A stretch of 64,000 nt of DNA from Icerya purchasi (GCA_039619475.1 CM077115.1:485534400-485598399); one strand, 5' to 3'. Shown: positions 34,830-47,905, numbered from the stretch's first letter. The notes: generated by a model not told the origin, from the sequence alone. Program-made: numbers and translations.

Positions 34830-35745
34830 ATTTAATTTAATCCGTTCCGACTGCATGGTATGGCAGTGCCGCCATACTTACTCCTTCTACTCCCCATCTA
34901 ATCCTCACTCGCTTAATCTAATCCACATTTCCATTCCCAATGTCCATCTTCGACCTCCTCACATCTTTGCAGCGTATGTACCTCCGCATTATGTCCTTAA
35001 TAATTTTCCTTTCACATTATTTCCCAATTTTCATTCTCTTCCCTTTATTATTGGGGATGAGTAAAATGCTTGCTGTCCTTTATGAGACTCTACGAATCAT
35101 AATAGGAATTGCTTTATCCTCGAATATTTTATCCGTAATAACAACTTTGCCCTTCTTAATAACCATTCACTTATTCCTTATATAGTTCCTTACAATATCA
35201 GCACGGTTGACCTTTTCCTTCGTCTCCTCTAACTTTGGTCTCAACTATCGCTGGGAAACCCTAGGTAGCACTTTCAGTAATGATCGCGTCTTTATGTTTT
35301 CAGACCCGAAGGTCTTTAGCTATAAATTCCGTTTAACTGTCGATTTATATCTCTCTAACATACATTCTCTTTTCAGACCTATGCACCAGTACGGCTACTT
35401 CTATAACTCCACTTCCTACATTAGCCACCTCTTCAGCACCAATTCGCTTCTCTACTAAAACTTCTCATCTTTTTGCTTCCTTGTTATGGTGGAGCACTAA
35501 TTGCTTGAATGCCATTAATGAAGCACCTCTCTTTTAGACTTTTCCGGCTGTATTCTTCCTTCGGGAAATTCTTAGCTTATAAAAGGCTAATGTCAAGGAC
35601 AGACGTATTCTTAAAACGTTCAATAAGAACTCATGGAAAAACTTTCGTTTTTCATTCGCTAGGTCTACTCCTGTTTCCCATATTTGCAAAATGGCTAAAG
35701 CTTTCCACTCTCCGCATTTTTAACGTCCTCTATATTACAACCTTC
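34830..35745 (+). mobile_element. LINE family B, older endonuclease copy
   Basis: Collinear with 30690-31660 of the near-complete copy. It reads FNLIRSDCM (vs SLVQSDRM), AAYVPPHYVLNNFPFTLF (vs VYIPPNSSLSSFPLPSF), LPFIIGDE (vs PFIIGGDW), FSFVSSNFGLNYRWETLGS (vs LSFSSPNLGLVSSWRTL), and ILKTFNKNSWKNFRFSF then KMAKAFHSPHF (vs RYILKSAKRNSWKSF and KMAKAFRSPL). Frames switch several times; older than the neighbour. Confidence 0.75.
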
Positions 35746-35796
35746 TCTTGGAAAAGCTCATTTGTTTTGTTAAATGATTTAAAATGTAGAGTTTGC

Positions 35797-36267
35797 TTAA
35801 GGTTTTTTTTTCATTTTATTTGGAATTACCAAAGAAAAAGTAGAAGAAGAAGGAAAAGAAGAAGATACTGAGTCAGCGGAAGAGGAGAGTTTTGATGAAG
35901 AGTTAGTTACGGACTTAGGTCCTCTTATAGGCAGCAATGAATTTATGTGATTATTAAAATTAGACGAATAAGAATTTGAGAAAGACGAAAGATCATTGGG
36001 ATGACAACGGATTAGGGTATTGTTTTCACTGGGAGAGTTAGAAAGAAGATCCGCAATATTCACCGTGTTATAATGAAGAATAACATGCAAAAGGAGTTCT
36101 GTCATTAGGAAATGATAAGAGAGAATCGTATTTTTAAGTAGTTGAAGTGTTGAAAGGGTGTGTTTTATTTGTAATCGTCTTGATATGATAGTGGATGGAA
36201 TTTCTGAATTAGTAATGTCAGCGAATCTAAACGCGCTGTTGACTGTTTTTGTATTTAATATTTGCAC
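35797..36267 (-). other. 156-codon open frame, unrecognised
   Basis: An uninterrupted minus-strand frame, rich in Ser, Asn, Thr and Ile, begins MQILNTKTVNSAFRFADITN and ends in a Lys tail. No domain, signal peptide or splice context is recognised. It lies against decayed LINEs and may be part of one (for example an ORF1 remnant) or chance. Confidence 0.2.
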
Positions 36268-37053
36268 AACCTCCGAAGTTCATACATTTTCTGTGACCTT
36301 GTTTTTTTGATATATAAATTGCGAACGTGATATAGACATGTTTTGTCGGTTATCATATAATTCTCGTTATAGTTAAGACATTGAGTATGGATGGCAGGGA
36401 GAGAAGTGCAAGAAGCGCTGACTGATGATCCTGTTAAAACGAATGGCCTTTTGGAGCGACATTGAAGTGCTGTGTGAATGCATCTACGAGTGCAAAAGTT
36501 TAAACATGGTCTCGGCGACCGATAAGTAATTTCTACCGGAATGCATAATTTATAAGTAAAACATTTTACCCGTAAACTTTATCTTAACGATTGTTGTAGA
36601 TATTAGTTCATTATTTATACGATGATAATTCCTTCAGACTCCGGCAACTTCGTGTCACTTTTAGCCATTATCTCCTCCTCAGATGTATCGGTACAGGCCA
36701 AATTATTCCATAAACAGAATAATATACTATTTAGTATGAAGGCTTTGAAATCCTTCCTACTATTTATTTGCGAAATAAAATTATTCACGTATTTTATTCG
36801 TTGAATGTGACCCTTAATCTTATTTAACCCATAACACCGGAAATAATATAAACCTGGAACATTGAAGAGCATTTTACTAATCCTCAGTGGATGTAAATTC
36901 GCTAGGTTTGTTTCAGTAGATTGAATTATTGTAATAAAGGCGCCCAGATGAATATCTCAACGATTAAAGGAGGGTCCTTTTCTGTTTATCGCTTAAACTA
37001 TTTAAGACGTTCTGCGTAAACTGTATCATTAAAATTATTAGTTCTTTTTATAA
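36268..37053. other. No gene seen
   Basis: Short frames only; no supported feature. Confidence 0.45.
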
Positions 37054-37708
37054 AATTTTTAGAAATATTCAACATTAATACACCTAGAAGGTAAATAATC
37101 GATTTAATGAGATCCACCATCAAAAAATCACAAACTTCATTGCAATAATCAAAAGAAATATACGTTTCCATTCAAAGAAATGCCCATCGAATTAATTATA
37201 GAATCCTCAATGGGCAATATAAGAATTACTTAAAAGTTTAAAAATGTATCTCCTTCCAAAATAAAACGAATATTTTGGAAGATAATATATTGTAAACTTT
37301 TAAGTGTTTCGCTTTTTCCTCATTGATGATCCTGTTGCAGTCATTATTTTTAGAGGGGACATAAGTGCAATGTGTGTTGCGGTCATTATTTTGGAAGAGG
37401 ATATATTGCAAATTTTTATGTATTTCTTTTTTGCTCATTGATAATCCAGTTGCAGTCATTATTTTGGAAGGAGATATACTGTAAACTTTTAAGTATTTTG
37501 TTTTTGCTCATTGATGATCTTAGAGTTAATTCAATGGGTATTTCTTTATTGTTTGAGTGCAAAAGTGTGCTTTGAATGGAAAACGTATGTATTTCTTTTG
37601 ATTATTCCAGTGAAGTTTGTGATTTTTTGAGGGTTGATCTCGTTAAATCGGTTTATTATATATACCTTCTAGGTGTATTGATGTTGAATATTCCTAAAGA
37701 ATTGATTG
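37054..37708. mobile_element. Small foldback element with tandem repeats
   Basis: The sequence from about 37060 (ATATTCAACATTAATACACC) to about 37262 recurs inverted and diverged at about 37450-37700. Between and within the arms, a ~73-bp unit starting TCATTATTTTGGAAG(A/G)AGATAT and ending GATCCTGTTGCAG is repeated about 3.5 times (near 37266, 37344 partial, 37382 and 37456). This is the layout of a foldback-type repeat. No target duplication was found and no coding sequence. Confidence 0.65.
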
Positions 37709-37929
37709 GTAGATGGTATCTTTCATTTTTTTCTTCTCCTTTCTTTGTGCCATATGGAGTTAAGTGTCTGCAAGAGACTCCAAATAGGATGAACATCTTC
37801 ATCAGTTATAGGGCAACTTTTATATTATCACCTTAAAATTGTAGTCAAATGTGTGTTTCCTTAGCAATTAAATGTATTATACAAGACATTTCTTTTAGAT
37901 GACTTACTATATTCTTATGCTTTATTTTC

Positions 37930-38780
37930 CTCAGTTTTCACTAAGTATAGCTAATTTTCCATTATTTCTTACCGTTTTCTTACATTTTAGCAATTTTACA
38001 CTGTTTTTCGTCAGTTTTTGCTATTTCTCGACATTTTCTCATGTTTTAACGCCTTTTACACTATTTTCTGCAATTTTTCACCATCTTTTGTCAATATTTT
38101 TGTTAATTTGGCTCTCAACCATTGTTTTAATTTAAAACAGGCTCTGTATCTAACTTTCATCACTTCTCTTGTATCAATCCTGTGAATTCCCCAACGTTGT
38201 TCATTTTTTGGCACAGTATCCTCACCGACATTTTTGTCTTGTTTAGTGATGTGATATCAGTTATCATCTTTGTGTTAACCGTAAGTCTCACCACTTTAGA
38301 GTCTAATAGTTTCTCTTTCCACTCACAGATGAAATCCATATACATGTTGGCTTGCTAGAAATTTTTCACTAATTATTTACAATTTTCTGCTCTTTCTCAA
38401 CATTTTCTTGTGTTTTCATACTTTTACACTAGTTTTCGCCAATGTGTGCTTTTTCCCACTATTTTCTTATGTTATGCAGTTTTCCTCAACTTCGCCATTT
38501 TTCATCAATAATTTTGTTAATTTGACCCTCTGAACCGCTGTGTTTTACCTTATAAGTGGCTGTCTATCTAATTTTTACTACCTCTCTTGTGGTAATCCTT
38601 CAATTTCCTCTTTTTTTTTTTAAATTTTTTGCTATAAATTTTTTACTTCATTCAATAATACAAATCCGGTTAGGGGTTCTGCATCAGCTAAAAGTATATC
38701 TCCACTCTGCAGTGTGTTGGCTCATCTTTTTGCCTTAAAGATGAATCTAAACACATGTTCGTCTGCTAATAATTATAGTG
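37930..38780. repeat. Degenerate ~420-bp tandem duplication
   Basis: Two consecutive units share, in order, TTTACACTATTTTC-like, CAATATTTTTGTTAATTTG (38092) versus CAATAATTTTGTTAATTTGA (38506), TATCTAA-TTT near 38150 and 38570, CTCTTGT near 38167 and 38585, and GATGAAAT/GATGAATCT near 38330 and 38740. Within each unit, words like CATTTTCT(C/T)ATGTTTT recur every 30-40 bp. Pyrimidine-rich; no frame. Confidence 0.6.
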
Positions 38781-39249
38781 ATGTATACCAATTCATAAAA
38801 ACTCTTGTCAATTTAGCTATCATCACTCTGCGTTAGAAAGAAAGGAATATTATACAGAATTTTTTATTGATAGGAATGAAGGCAGGTACTGCTCTACTCA
38901 TACACGGCACATCATTAAGCGTACTGTGTGTTTATTTATTTAATTTTTGATATTTTTTGGGCTTTCAGGTAAAGACATTCTGGCAGTAATATTTTTTAAA
39001 AATAAAATTTTCTTATATTATTTATTTTTGGGTGAATACTTTTGAAAAGCGGATATTACGATAATACTTAAACAGCATGAATACGCATTAAAGTTGACAC
39101 CAAGTTCAAATTGCACGGATAATTAAAAACGTATTAAATACCTGGCGAACAATGTTAATACATTAGCGCGCGCCCAGAAATCGTATTAAATGTGCCAAGA
39201 TGAAAGCCAATAAATCTTGTCACTATTTAACAAAAAACTATCATTATTC
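38781..39249. other. No gene seen
   Basis: No supported feature. Confidence 0.45.
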
Positions 39250-39790
39250 GAACGTTGATAGTAAGTGAACTATTTACAAAAGCACGCTACTTTACGTATA
39301 TATTTACTTCCTATCGTGAAATATTAGCTTTATCAAATTGTCGTTCAGAAGACAAAAATATAGATTACTACACTGACGAACTCAGTTCGGAAAGCTCGGC
39401 AGGGTGTGCTTTGGTGTGTAGAAACACGTACATGCGTTTCCTTCACCATCCTTTTCTTCGTCTTCAGAACTGCATAGCTATTGTAACTGACTCTATGCTG
39501 ATGCGAAATATATGGAAAATAAAAAGCTAAATCACATAGTAGCTTCCATATAGGAGGAGTCCATGGAAAAATCCGATTTCTTGTTAAGTAGACTAGACGG
39601 ATACAGGAATTTTGTGAAAAACCAACCAGCATTGATGCGACCTGCTCCTACACTACAGAATCTGGCATTAAATATTTGATTAAAACGATTTTTCGGCAAG
39701 ACAAACATATTAACGCGAGAGACTATCATAACTTCTCCTCATTAGAGACACCTTATGTTGTAAGAACAGGTATCAACTAAAATACACGCA
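39250..39790 (+). mobile_element. LINE RNase H relic
   Basis: A frame at 39350-39530 reads NIDYYTDELSSESSAGCALV, like the YTDGSKS..GAGCAVV start of a LINE RNase H, then IVTDSMLMRNIW like the Asp-Ser motif. Nothing beyond about 39560 is clearly readable. Confidence 0.4.
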
Positions 39791-42418
39791 CGGACACAGT
39801 TTCTCCAGAATCTCTGCTCCGCAATGCTTCTTATGATGCTATCACTGTGTAACCCATTATCTCATCTGTTACCCCAAAGTCGGCGCCTAAAGCAACTTTA
39901 TCTTAAATCTCAACTGCAATGCTATAACTGTAGCCAATGTTACACGGTCCGGTAAAAACAAAACTTTCTCTTGTGTGCACTTTTTCTTCTATATATGTAC
40001 CGTTCAAACGGTCTTCGAATGTACTGAATGTTTCGAAAACATAAACGCCGTGTTTTTATCCAGAACGCTCTTAACCGGAGCAGTTGCGCGCAGAATCTTC
40101 GTTCGGAAGAGAAAAGGCTAGAGATTTGAGGAAAGCCGATAAAATTTCGAACACTAATATATACGAACAGCAGAAATAGAATTAACCAGCGCTGAGATCT
40201 GAAGAAGAAAAATCAAAAATTAGTAGCCGTTTATCGAACTTGTGCAATTGTTTAAGCGGTTCGAATTATTTTGAAAATGCAAGCCACTTTTCAGTTCACT
40301 TAACCTCGTTACATAATCCATTTTGCGCAGCTGAATAAATAAGCAATAATTTCCCATTTTCAAAAAAGGAACAGAACACTTTCCGACAATATCGGTCTTT
40401 TTAAAAATCGTAACTATTTCCGGTAACGATTGTTAAACTCACAAGCTAATGTACAGCCTACAGTTGGTCTGATGATCAAGAATGTGTATTTGCTAAAATC
40501 GAGAAATAGTCTGCACGCCATGGGCGGAATACAGAGAGCGAAAGAACCTTTTGAATATCAGGAAAAAATTCGCTGTTCTTTGACTATTTGACATTAGGAT
40601 AATATTTCTGACTGCAGTGTGATTAAAATCAATCATCATTGCATGGCGATCGCTAGGGAAACATCTAAATTCGGAAAGTGTTTTTATTAGATGCGATCAG
40701 CCAGCAGCACATTCTGTTCGTTTCCAAAGTATCCGCATTAAACATTAATAGAACAACGTGTCTATTTTTAATTACGCTGCGTATATTTCTTTAAATAGTT
40801 TACGAAAAAAATAAATTTTTCTTCAAATATTTCTTTTTAATCATCGCACTAATTGTTATTATTATTGTTTTATTAGCTTCTCTTATAAAAAGAGGTTGCT
40901 CCGACCCAATCACACTAATAATAATTTTAAAATACACTTAAAAACGGAAATTTGTAAAAATACCGTTCCTTTTTAAATTAAAATATTTATAATTTTCAAA
41001 AGTTCAATAATGCTTTATTTCGTTACGAGAACTCCCCGCCCGTAGATTCAGTTGCCGATCGCTACAGTTCAATGAGCAATATATTTGTTGCAGCCGTTGC
41101 GACCTAGAACGGAGTAAAAATTCTCGTTACGCGAATTAATCTGATCAATCCACCTGTGGTGGAACTTGTTCAACAACTCCTTCAATTACAGTCTTTTCCA
41201 GACACTATCATCTAGGCGTCTTGTCATACGACTGAACAGTTGCAACATCTACTTATCAACACAGCGGCATTGCACCTAGTTTAAAAAAGCGGCGGGACGA
41301 CGGATCCATCATTAGGTTGTCAGTTTCGCAGCGGGCATGCACTTATCTAATATTTCGCACATTTGTTCGCTACGAATAAAATTGCGCAGCCGAACGAACG
41401 GATGACGTCTTCTGTTTTCGTAGATTGTCCGACAATCCTTTTCTCTATTTCGCTTATTTTTCCCACATTGGTGTTTCCTTACCTTTTCGACAGATTTGTA
41501 GCCCGCGAACTCATTTAAAAACCTTTATACCGGAATTTTCTTCAAAACTGCGGACAACGGCATTTTCAGTGTAACCATTTTAACTTGGGAAACGAACTAC
41601 AGACCCCCCTTTTTCTTGAACTGATTTAACATCACGCTATGTCATGAATTAGTCGTTTCTGAAGGAAACCCCGAAACACCCATTCTGCTTCGGAGGAATG
41701 TGGAAAGAAAAACTTTAGATCAACTAGAAAAACAATTATCTGATCCAGCAGAGGTTATAAATCCCTTTTTCGTTATAAATGTCTTATGACTGGGGGTCAC
41801 TTCGCGAAATGCGTATGTCACGCTAAAGTGTTACGCTTGTTTATATGTACGCTATGGTAAACATTCAGTTTGTGATCGGCAACATTTTGAGTTGATGTTT
41901 TTACTTTAAACGAAATAGTCGTATTTCACGCACCATGTGATTCTCGTATCTGTAGAAAAAAAGGTTCCATTTTGTTCGTCTTTAATGCCCGTTAAAGTGA
42001 AATCTGTGCTAACGAAATTCCTCGACGTCGCTTTTTATTCATCCGAGATGTGAAACCGGTAAACTACGAACAAGTATTACAATCGAAACCCGAAATTTCT
42101 TGTAATTGTTTTTTTAACATCTGGCGCTAAAAGTTTTCTCCTGCTGAACAGGAATTTTCCCGGGACGTTTAATTTCATTCCACCTTTTAAATATGCAGCT
42201 CTTCGATTCTGTGTCGGATTAACTTCCAAGGTAACATTGTTGTTCCCTGATCTATCGCTTTTCTTAAGACATGGATCAATTTCCTCGCAACTCAGCTTTA
42301 ACCCGCATCCAAGAGCTGACAACGTGCCACTCTGCCGCTCAGTTTGTCGCATTTTTCAGAGAACGAGTGCTTAAATCCGAATCCCTTTTTTCACTGAACA
42401 GTTTCTGACGTGTATGAA
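39791..42418. other. No gene seen
   Basis: Composition is nearer 60% A+T and varied; short frames (for example 42352-42077 on the minus strand) lack recognisable domains or splice context. Confidence 0.45.
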
Positions 42419-42630
42419 CCCTTAAACGTCCTATGTGCATTACAATGCACATCAACTTTGAAGTCATTTTTAAATACTTCGTGTTAAATTGAATGATAGT
42501 AATATACAATATTATATTTTGTTTTAAATATATTCAAGTTTGGAATTTCTGGGCATGCTCAAAAGCTTTCTAAATAAAATATACAAAATAATTTTCACTT
42601 TGCTTTTTCTTCGAGGGGGCATTTAAGGGT
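42419..42630. mobile_element. piggyBac-like MITE
   Basis: It begins CCCTTAAACGTCC and ends, inverted, GGGGGCATTTAAGGG. The right flank is TTAA; the left flank is TGAA, one base off, as expected for an old TTAA duplication. A subterminal palindrome ATGTGCATT-AC-AATGCACAT sits near 42432-42451. The 212-bp length and lack of an ORF fit a non-autonomous piggyBac-type element. Confidence 0.55.
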
Positions 42631-43001
42631 TAAACGCGATTTCATAGTTGGTTATTTAGTTTCTGTAAAAGGCGTTATTTTCTGCATCAGAGAATGCATG
42701 TAGCCGTTGGTAAGACGAATTACAAAATAAAATTAACGGAGCAATTACTATTATTTATTTATTAACTTACAATGTTACACTGGAATGATTTGTAATATTT
42801 ACCGTAGCAAAACGACCTTTGCTAAAGATTCAGTCGAGCAATTAAAAATGTTATAATAATCCTGCTTGGTTAATATAAATATCAAAATCAAATTAATCTA
42901 ATTGACTGGTTACACTCGTTCCTAATTTATTTTGCAGCGCTTCTCGTGCAGTTTTTAACTGACATTTAATTCACTACATACCTAGAAAGTGTATAATATG
43001 A

Positions 43002-43060
<59 letters not shown>

Positions 43061-44105
43061 TATATAAACTCTATGCTTCGGACCATCTGCAAGAGACAAC
43101 TAACTGGACTCCGGCCGATACTGTTCTACAATGCCTACAGAAGAGTCGTTTTAACCAACTACGCCATTTTTATGTTTCTTAAAAACCTTTAGCTGCATGA
43201 TCTTTCAGAAATTGATTTTTTATACTTAAAAATATTTTATTTTGAATAGTAATTATAGAAACGTAAAGTACAGTATTTTTAAAAATGTCATTTCTTTAAA
43301 AATTAATGACTTTATCGTTCCTGTAAATTAAGATAGCGGATCGGTGCATCGACCGGGTTAACATATGCTAGGTGTAAAAAATGAATTGATAGAAAGAAGT
43401 TTTCCGGGATCAATAGTCCAAGATTATTTTTATCGGTTTAATCAATTTTTATTTGTATAGTTCACATCCTTTGTGTACTGATGCGTCGAATTTTAGCATT
43501 AAAAAAGGGAAGAAAATATTGAAATATTCTAGATATTAGGAGATAATAGACGATCGTGTTTATCTAGGGTATGTGTATTCACCATCATGTATTTTCTCAC
43601 AAATATGCAATTCTAATTTTGATACATCTTCTGTAGAAGATGAATTTTTAAAAACTCTCGATTATTGTAAAAAGACGTACGTCTTTAGAACTACAATTAG
43701 TCTGACAGTCAGTTTATAAATTTGTATATTCTTGTCGTCGCGTAAAAATAAGAAATCTCGTAAAAATAAGATTATTATTTTGAAAATCGATATAATGACA
43801 ATTTTAACTTTATACGTAGAAAACATAAAAAATAAAATACAAATATGTAACGCGATATTATTATCGTAAATATTTTTAATTAACCGAAAAGAGATACACG
43901 TACATACCGATCGGTCGCGAAAGGAACATGGGTATAGGTGAGCATTCGATCTAATAAAAAAAAACACAGTAACCCTGTGTTCCACAGAATGTAGTAAGAT
44001 ACCAGTCCCGTACGCAACGGATGGGACTTTGGAAAAAACCAATTATAATGTCTAAATGATAAATTTTTCTAAATTTCTCAATATCGATCAAAGTTGGAAT
44101 TTACG
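42631..44105. other. No gene seen; (TA)n at 43010-43066
   Basis: Downstream flank of the cuticular gene. The long (TA)n tract is the only clear feature. The 126-codon minus-strand frame 43662-44042 has no recognisable domain. Confidence 0.5.
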
Positions 44106-44285
44106 TTTATTTTTAGCGTGTTTCGGAAAAATGACGATCATTGTAGAAATTTTTGATAAAATCGATTCTAAACAGGTAATAAAAAATGAACTAGCATCGG
44201 TTAGATATAGACGTTTTTTCAACTGTATAAATCGGTTAATTTCACAGGTAAAACTGACAGAGTAGTTGTCTAAATGTAAGTTATA

Positions 44286-44291
44286 TTTAAT
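44286..44291 (-). terminator. Candidate polyadenylation signal ATTAAA
   Basis: On the minus strand ATTAAA lies ~157 nt after the cuticular-protein stop codon. A canonical AATAAA follows at 44106-44111. Either could be used. Confidence 0.4.
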
Positions 44292-44447
44292 AAAAACGCG
44301 TTGTTAGATATGCTTAAAAAGCGGCGAAAGAAGCGGGCAAAAGACGATTATTCGCGATATCGCTTTACATTCCGACCCGCCTTCCTTACAAGCTGCTAAC
44401 AATTTTTTTAGAATAGTTTTTAGTATGGCGGCATTCGATGGTATTAT

Positions 44448-44675
44448 CTAATAGTAACTGCTGTAGGATTGGCCTCCTCCTTCCGACTTCTTAACCAGAG
44501 CGTTAAATCCGTTATCCGGATCTGCCGTATATTCCACTACACGGACAACACCGTCTGGGTCGTGAACTGTGTACGCTCCGATCACTGCGTCACCGTCCCT
44601 AGATTCCCAGTGACTTTTTACATCTCCGGATTCCGGATCATGGACCGCGTAGTCGAACTTGTATTTAGGAGGCAC
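44448..44675 (-). CDS. Cuticular protein RR-2, exon 3 (chitin-binding domain)
   Basis: The terminal exon of a secreted cuticular protein of the CPR family. It encodes 75 residues ending QSYSSYY and a TAG stop. The Rebers-Riddiford motif is complete: G-x7-D-G-x6-Y-x-A-D-x3-G-F-x-A is met exactly by residues from [10 protein letters not shown] to [31 protein letters not shown] and RDGD identify the RR-2 subtype, usual in hard cuticle. It binds chitin fibres in the exoskeleton. The acceptor is TTCTTTCGTTATTCAG before GTG (codon for Val, phase 0), so the reading continues DYY-VPPKY from exon 2. The open frame has no defects. RR-2 genes often cluster; no neighbour was found here. Confidence 0.93.
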   Translation of the reverse strand: MPPKYKFDYAVHDPESGDVKSHWESRDGDAVIGAYTVHDPDGVVRVVEYTADPDNGFNALVKKSEGGGQSYSSYY

Positions 44676-45890
44676 CTGAATAACGAAAGAAACAATATGA
44701 AATAATCAGTCATGCAATATATTTACGCGGATTTTCCGTTAAAAATGCCTCCTGTTAAATACACGCATAGATGTATTTTTGGTTTTCTTTAATGAATGTA
44801 AAAGAAATAGATTCGGTAACCATCATGTAAACGACGAGTGTATTACGAACTGAATAACGGCACTCGCAATGACCACCGCTGAACATTCTTATTGTATCTC
44901 AATGTTCATGTTCTGCATAGCAGACACATGTGAAGCACACTTCAGCTTGACTTCGTCTACAAATATGCTAAGTGAAAACCATTGCGTTCTATACCGGCTG
45001 TTATTTTGTATCTTTTTGTTTTGTTTTTGTTTAATTATTATTATTATTATTATTATTATAAATGTGATTCATGCGCTGAATTGCCGAGATTATTACAGCA
45101 CATGGATCACAGTGCAGATTAAGAGGTATTTTAATAGTTGAATCGTTCGCGTATAACGTCGAATATGCTGGACTTTCTTTGGCTCGTTTGAAACAATGCA
45201 GCAGTCAGTAAGATGGTGTCCATCAGCAGTTGGTAGAACAGGGAAATTACATATAGAAAGATGTTCCTTCTAACAATTACGGGATATTTATGTGTGTCCT
45301 ATGCGGAGTCTGGTCAGTGCTGTAAACTTTATATAGGAAATGGATATGGGTGATTACCGTAGCTCAGTACTTACCTTGAACGATCGTAGCTCCGATGTTT
45401 GAACCAATCACATGGTTTCCCACGTCTTTGCCTTATGTTCCGGCAGAAAAAGGATGATCCTAGTTGAGGAAGAGGGCGCCATCGGGCATCGAACTATTTT
45501 TTTGTTGTCTTAGTGATTTCAAATTCACACGCTTTCGTTCCCCGGCATGCCGGGAAATGAGTTGGTCCGCAAAAGCAGGTTAATGTCGTAATAGATTGCA
45601 AAGAATCTGCGACAGAAATGCATTTTGGTGTTAGGGGTAAGATTGGAGATATTTCCCGGCAAAAACAGATTTAATCCTTTTCAACTACCATTATCTAGGA
45701 TCGGTATCAGAATTCTAGCCGGTGGAATTGCGGCTGAAATATTTCAATACGGAAGAGGTTCTGGTTAGCATAATTAGGCAAATAAACATGTTTGTTTTTT
45801 GTTTCTTGGGTTTTTTTTTTACAACCCTGTTAATTTTTTCGGTAGAATTCAACGTTATTTTTGAATTAGCGCCATCTATGCTGTTCATCA

Positions 45891-46550
45891 TCAGATTGCG
45901 CGGAAAAAACACAATTGTAAATATTCCAACATTTTGATATTACGCGCACGTACGTCATTGCTTGGCAATATCTCAGATTCGAGAAGACTGACTGGAAACC
46001 TCATCAGCTGTTGCTGGAACAAGGAGAGGTTGCATTTCGAAAATTTATATGTAGCCAAATTAGTTTTGTTGCATTCTGAGATAAACGGTATTTTATTGAA
46101 ACTTTGACAGATGGATAATTTTGACGTGGTTCGAGCCGAAGAGAATTTTACTGTTTGAATATATACAAATTGCCGCATTAAATGTACTGCGAGGGAAATG
46201 CTGTTTTCTCTTGTGAACCGATTAATTTGCAATAACATGTTCGAGCTGTTAATCGATTTTCCGGATTTTTTTTGCAACGAAATCATCAACATCTTAAAGG
46301 TTACCGCGTATTCTCGTAAAAAATTCTTATCGGGCGAGAGTTCGTGATTAAATCTGGAAAAGAAAAAAACGATAAACGACGGTGATACTACGGACCTCGT
46401 TATAGAGACACTTCGTGGAGGCTTATAGATGATGTGTATAATTTTTACGCATAAAGAATAGTCGGTTTTATATTGCAACCTTCCGAATATTTCGATCAAC
46501 TTATGGTGCCGCCCATGATCGCAATTGTTGAAATTTTCCTGTTTTTTCAT
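45891..46550 (-). other. 219-codon open frame inside intron 2, unrecognised
   Basis: A minus-strand frame begins MKKQENFNNCDHGRHHKLIE and runs 219 codons without a stop, the longest non-transposon frame in the window. It is Ser-, Asn-, Phe- and Lys-rich with scattered Cys; no domain, signal peptide or membrane segment stands out. It lies on the same strand as the host gene. Either an uncharacterised nested gene or a chance frame; chance is my preference because codon use looks like the surrounding DNA. Confidence 0.15.
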
Positions 46551-47834
46551 ATTCAGCGCGTTCTGAATGTAGTTTTTTGTGAAATTACAAAAAAAAAAAA
46601 AAAAAAAAAACCCGCACGTAATTTAAAAAAATATTAAAGCACCGTTTAGCTGATCGCGCGTGAAACATCGCTTAGTGATGTCTTCGACGGCTGCAAAGAA
46701 ACGAGACTAAAGTTTGTCGACCGTTTCCAGTGTATACCGCGTTGGAAAGTTATTCTTTTCTAACACGACGTAAGATTAGTGTTAGAAAAATTTCGGAATT
46801 CCAGAAAATTCTCCAACGCTGCTTGCGCATCTTTCCGTATTCTCGAGCAGGTGGGTGGTTCATTCTCGCAATGCAGCTGTCTCATTTTATCCGCTTTAAA
46901 CTTATTCGAAATAAAAGGCGAACGGTTTAACTGCCGTCTCGCGATAAGCTGCGTGACCCTTCTGCCGGTGACCAAAGCAATAACTGACAGTGAACGGAAT
47001 AAATTTTATCCCACCGCGTTTGCAGCATAGCGTGAGCTAATTTCGGAAAGCGCCTCGAAACGAGAATTACTTTTCTTTTTTCTTCTATTTTTTGTTTTGC
47101 AATAAATATGGAAAGGTGTTGCTCGCGCGAGATATTTAAGAGTAAAGCGACGAAAAATAATTCACTTCGATCTTTCGAGCGTACCGATTTTGATTCGGAA
47201 AGTTCCTTTTTATTGTTTTTTTTTTTCACGCTCTCTTTCTAACGGGAATGGAAAATTACGTTCTGATAGGTGTTATGAAGGAGGACGAAGATATATCTAA
47301 TAGGAAATATAAACAAGTGGTACAAAAAGGAAAAAGGGAAAGATTGAAATGTAAATATGGTTGATTCGCAATTATACATGAAAATATCACTGAGATGTGA
47401 TGGAAAGGGCCAAACGATGGAGAAGCTTAAAACAAAACAGGAACGGAGACGCTGCAATGTGACTGAAGGAACACAGGTGGATCGTACGACTATGTCGTGG
47501 TAAATGCGAAGATTAGGCTGAACGGATAAAAGGACTTCGGAGGATAAGAAGGATATAGTTATCGTGTGCCGAAATCCTGAGGACGGGAATTCTCGATCGA
47601 AAATTAAAAGGAAGAGGACTTTGAAATGACTGTTGACAGTTTTTTCGCTTCTTTCGTCACCGTTGTGATCCGTTTTTTATGGAGAATTGCTAATATCGAC
47701 CGTGTTGCGTGATAGATTTAATATCACGGGCGTTTCCGATTCGGATCATCGAGAGTATTTAAAACGGAATACGACCGCACTGTATCGGATGCGAATGAAT
47801 AAAATTATACATTCTTCCGCTAGTGAAACAGTTC

Positions 47835-47905
47835 GACAGCCTAGTGGCTAGTGCTCAGTTAATTACTTCTCTAATTATTACCGGATTCAACGAGTACCAG
47901 AAATT
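47835..47905 (+). mobile_element. Weak tRNA-like SINE head
   Basis: CAGCCTAGTGG resembles the A box of the SINEs at 4172 and 62564, and GGATTCAACGA a worn B box. No tail or target duplication found. Confidence 0.3.

Noticed and set aside
45358..45415. tRNA-like sequence (TAGCTCAGTAC and TTTGAACCAATC)
   Set aside because: Boxes are weak, no stem pairing, no tail or target duplication.
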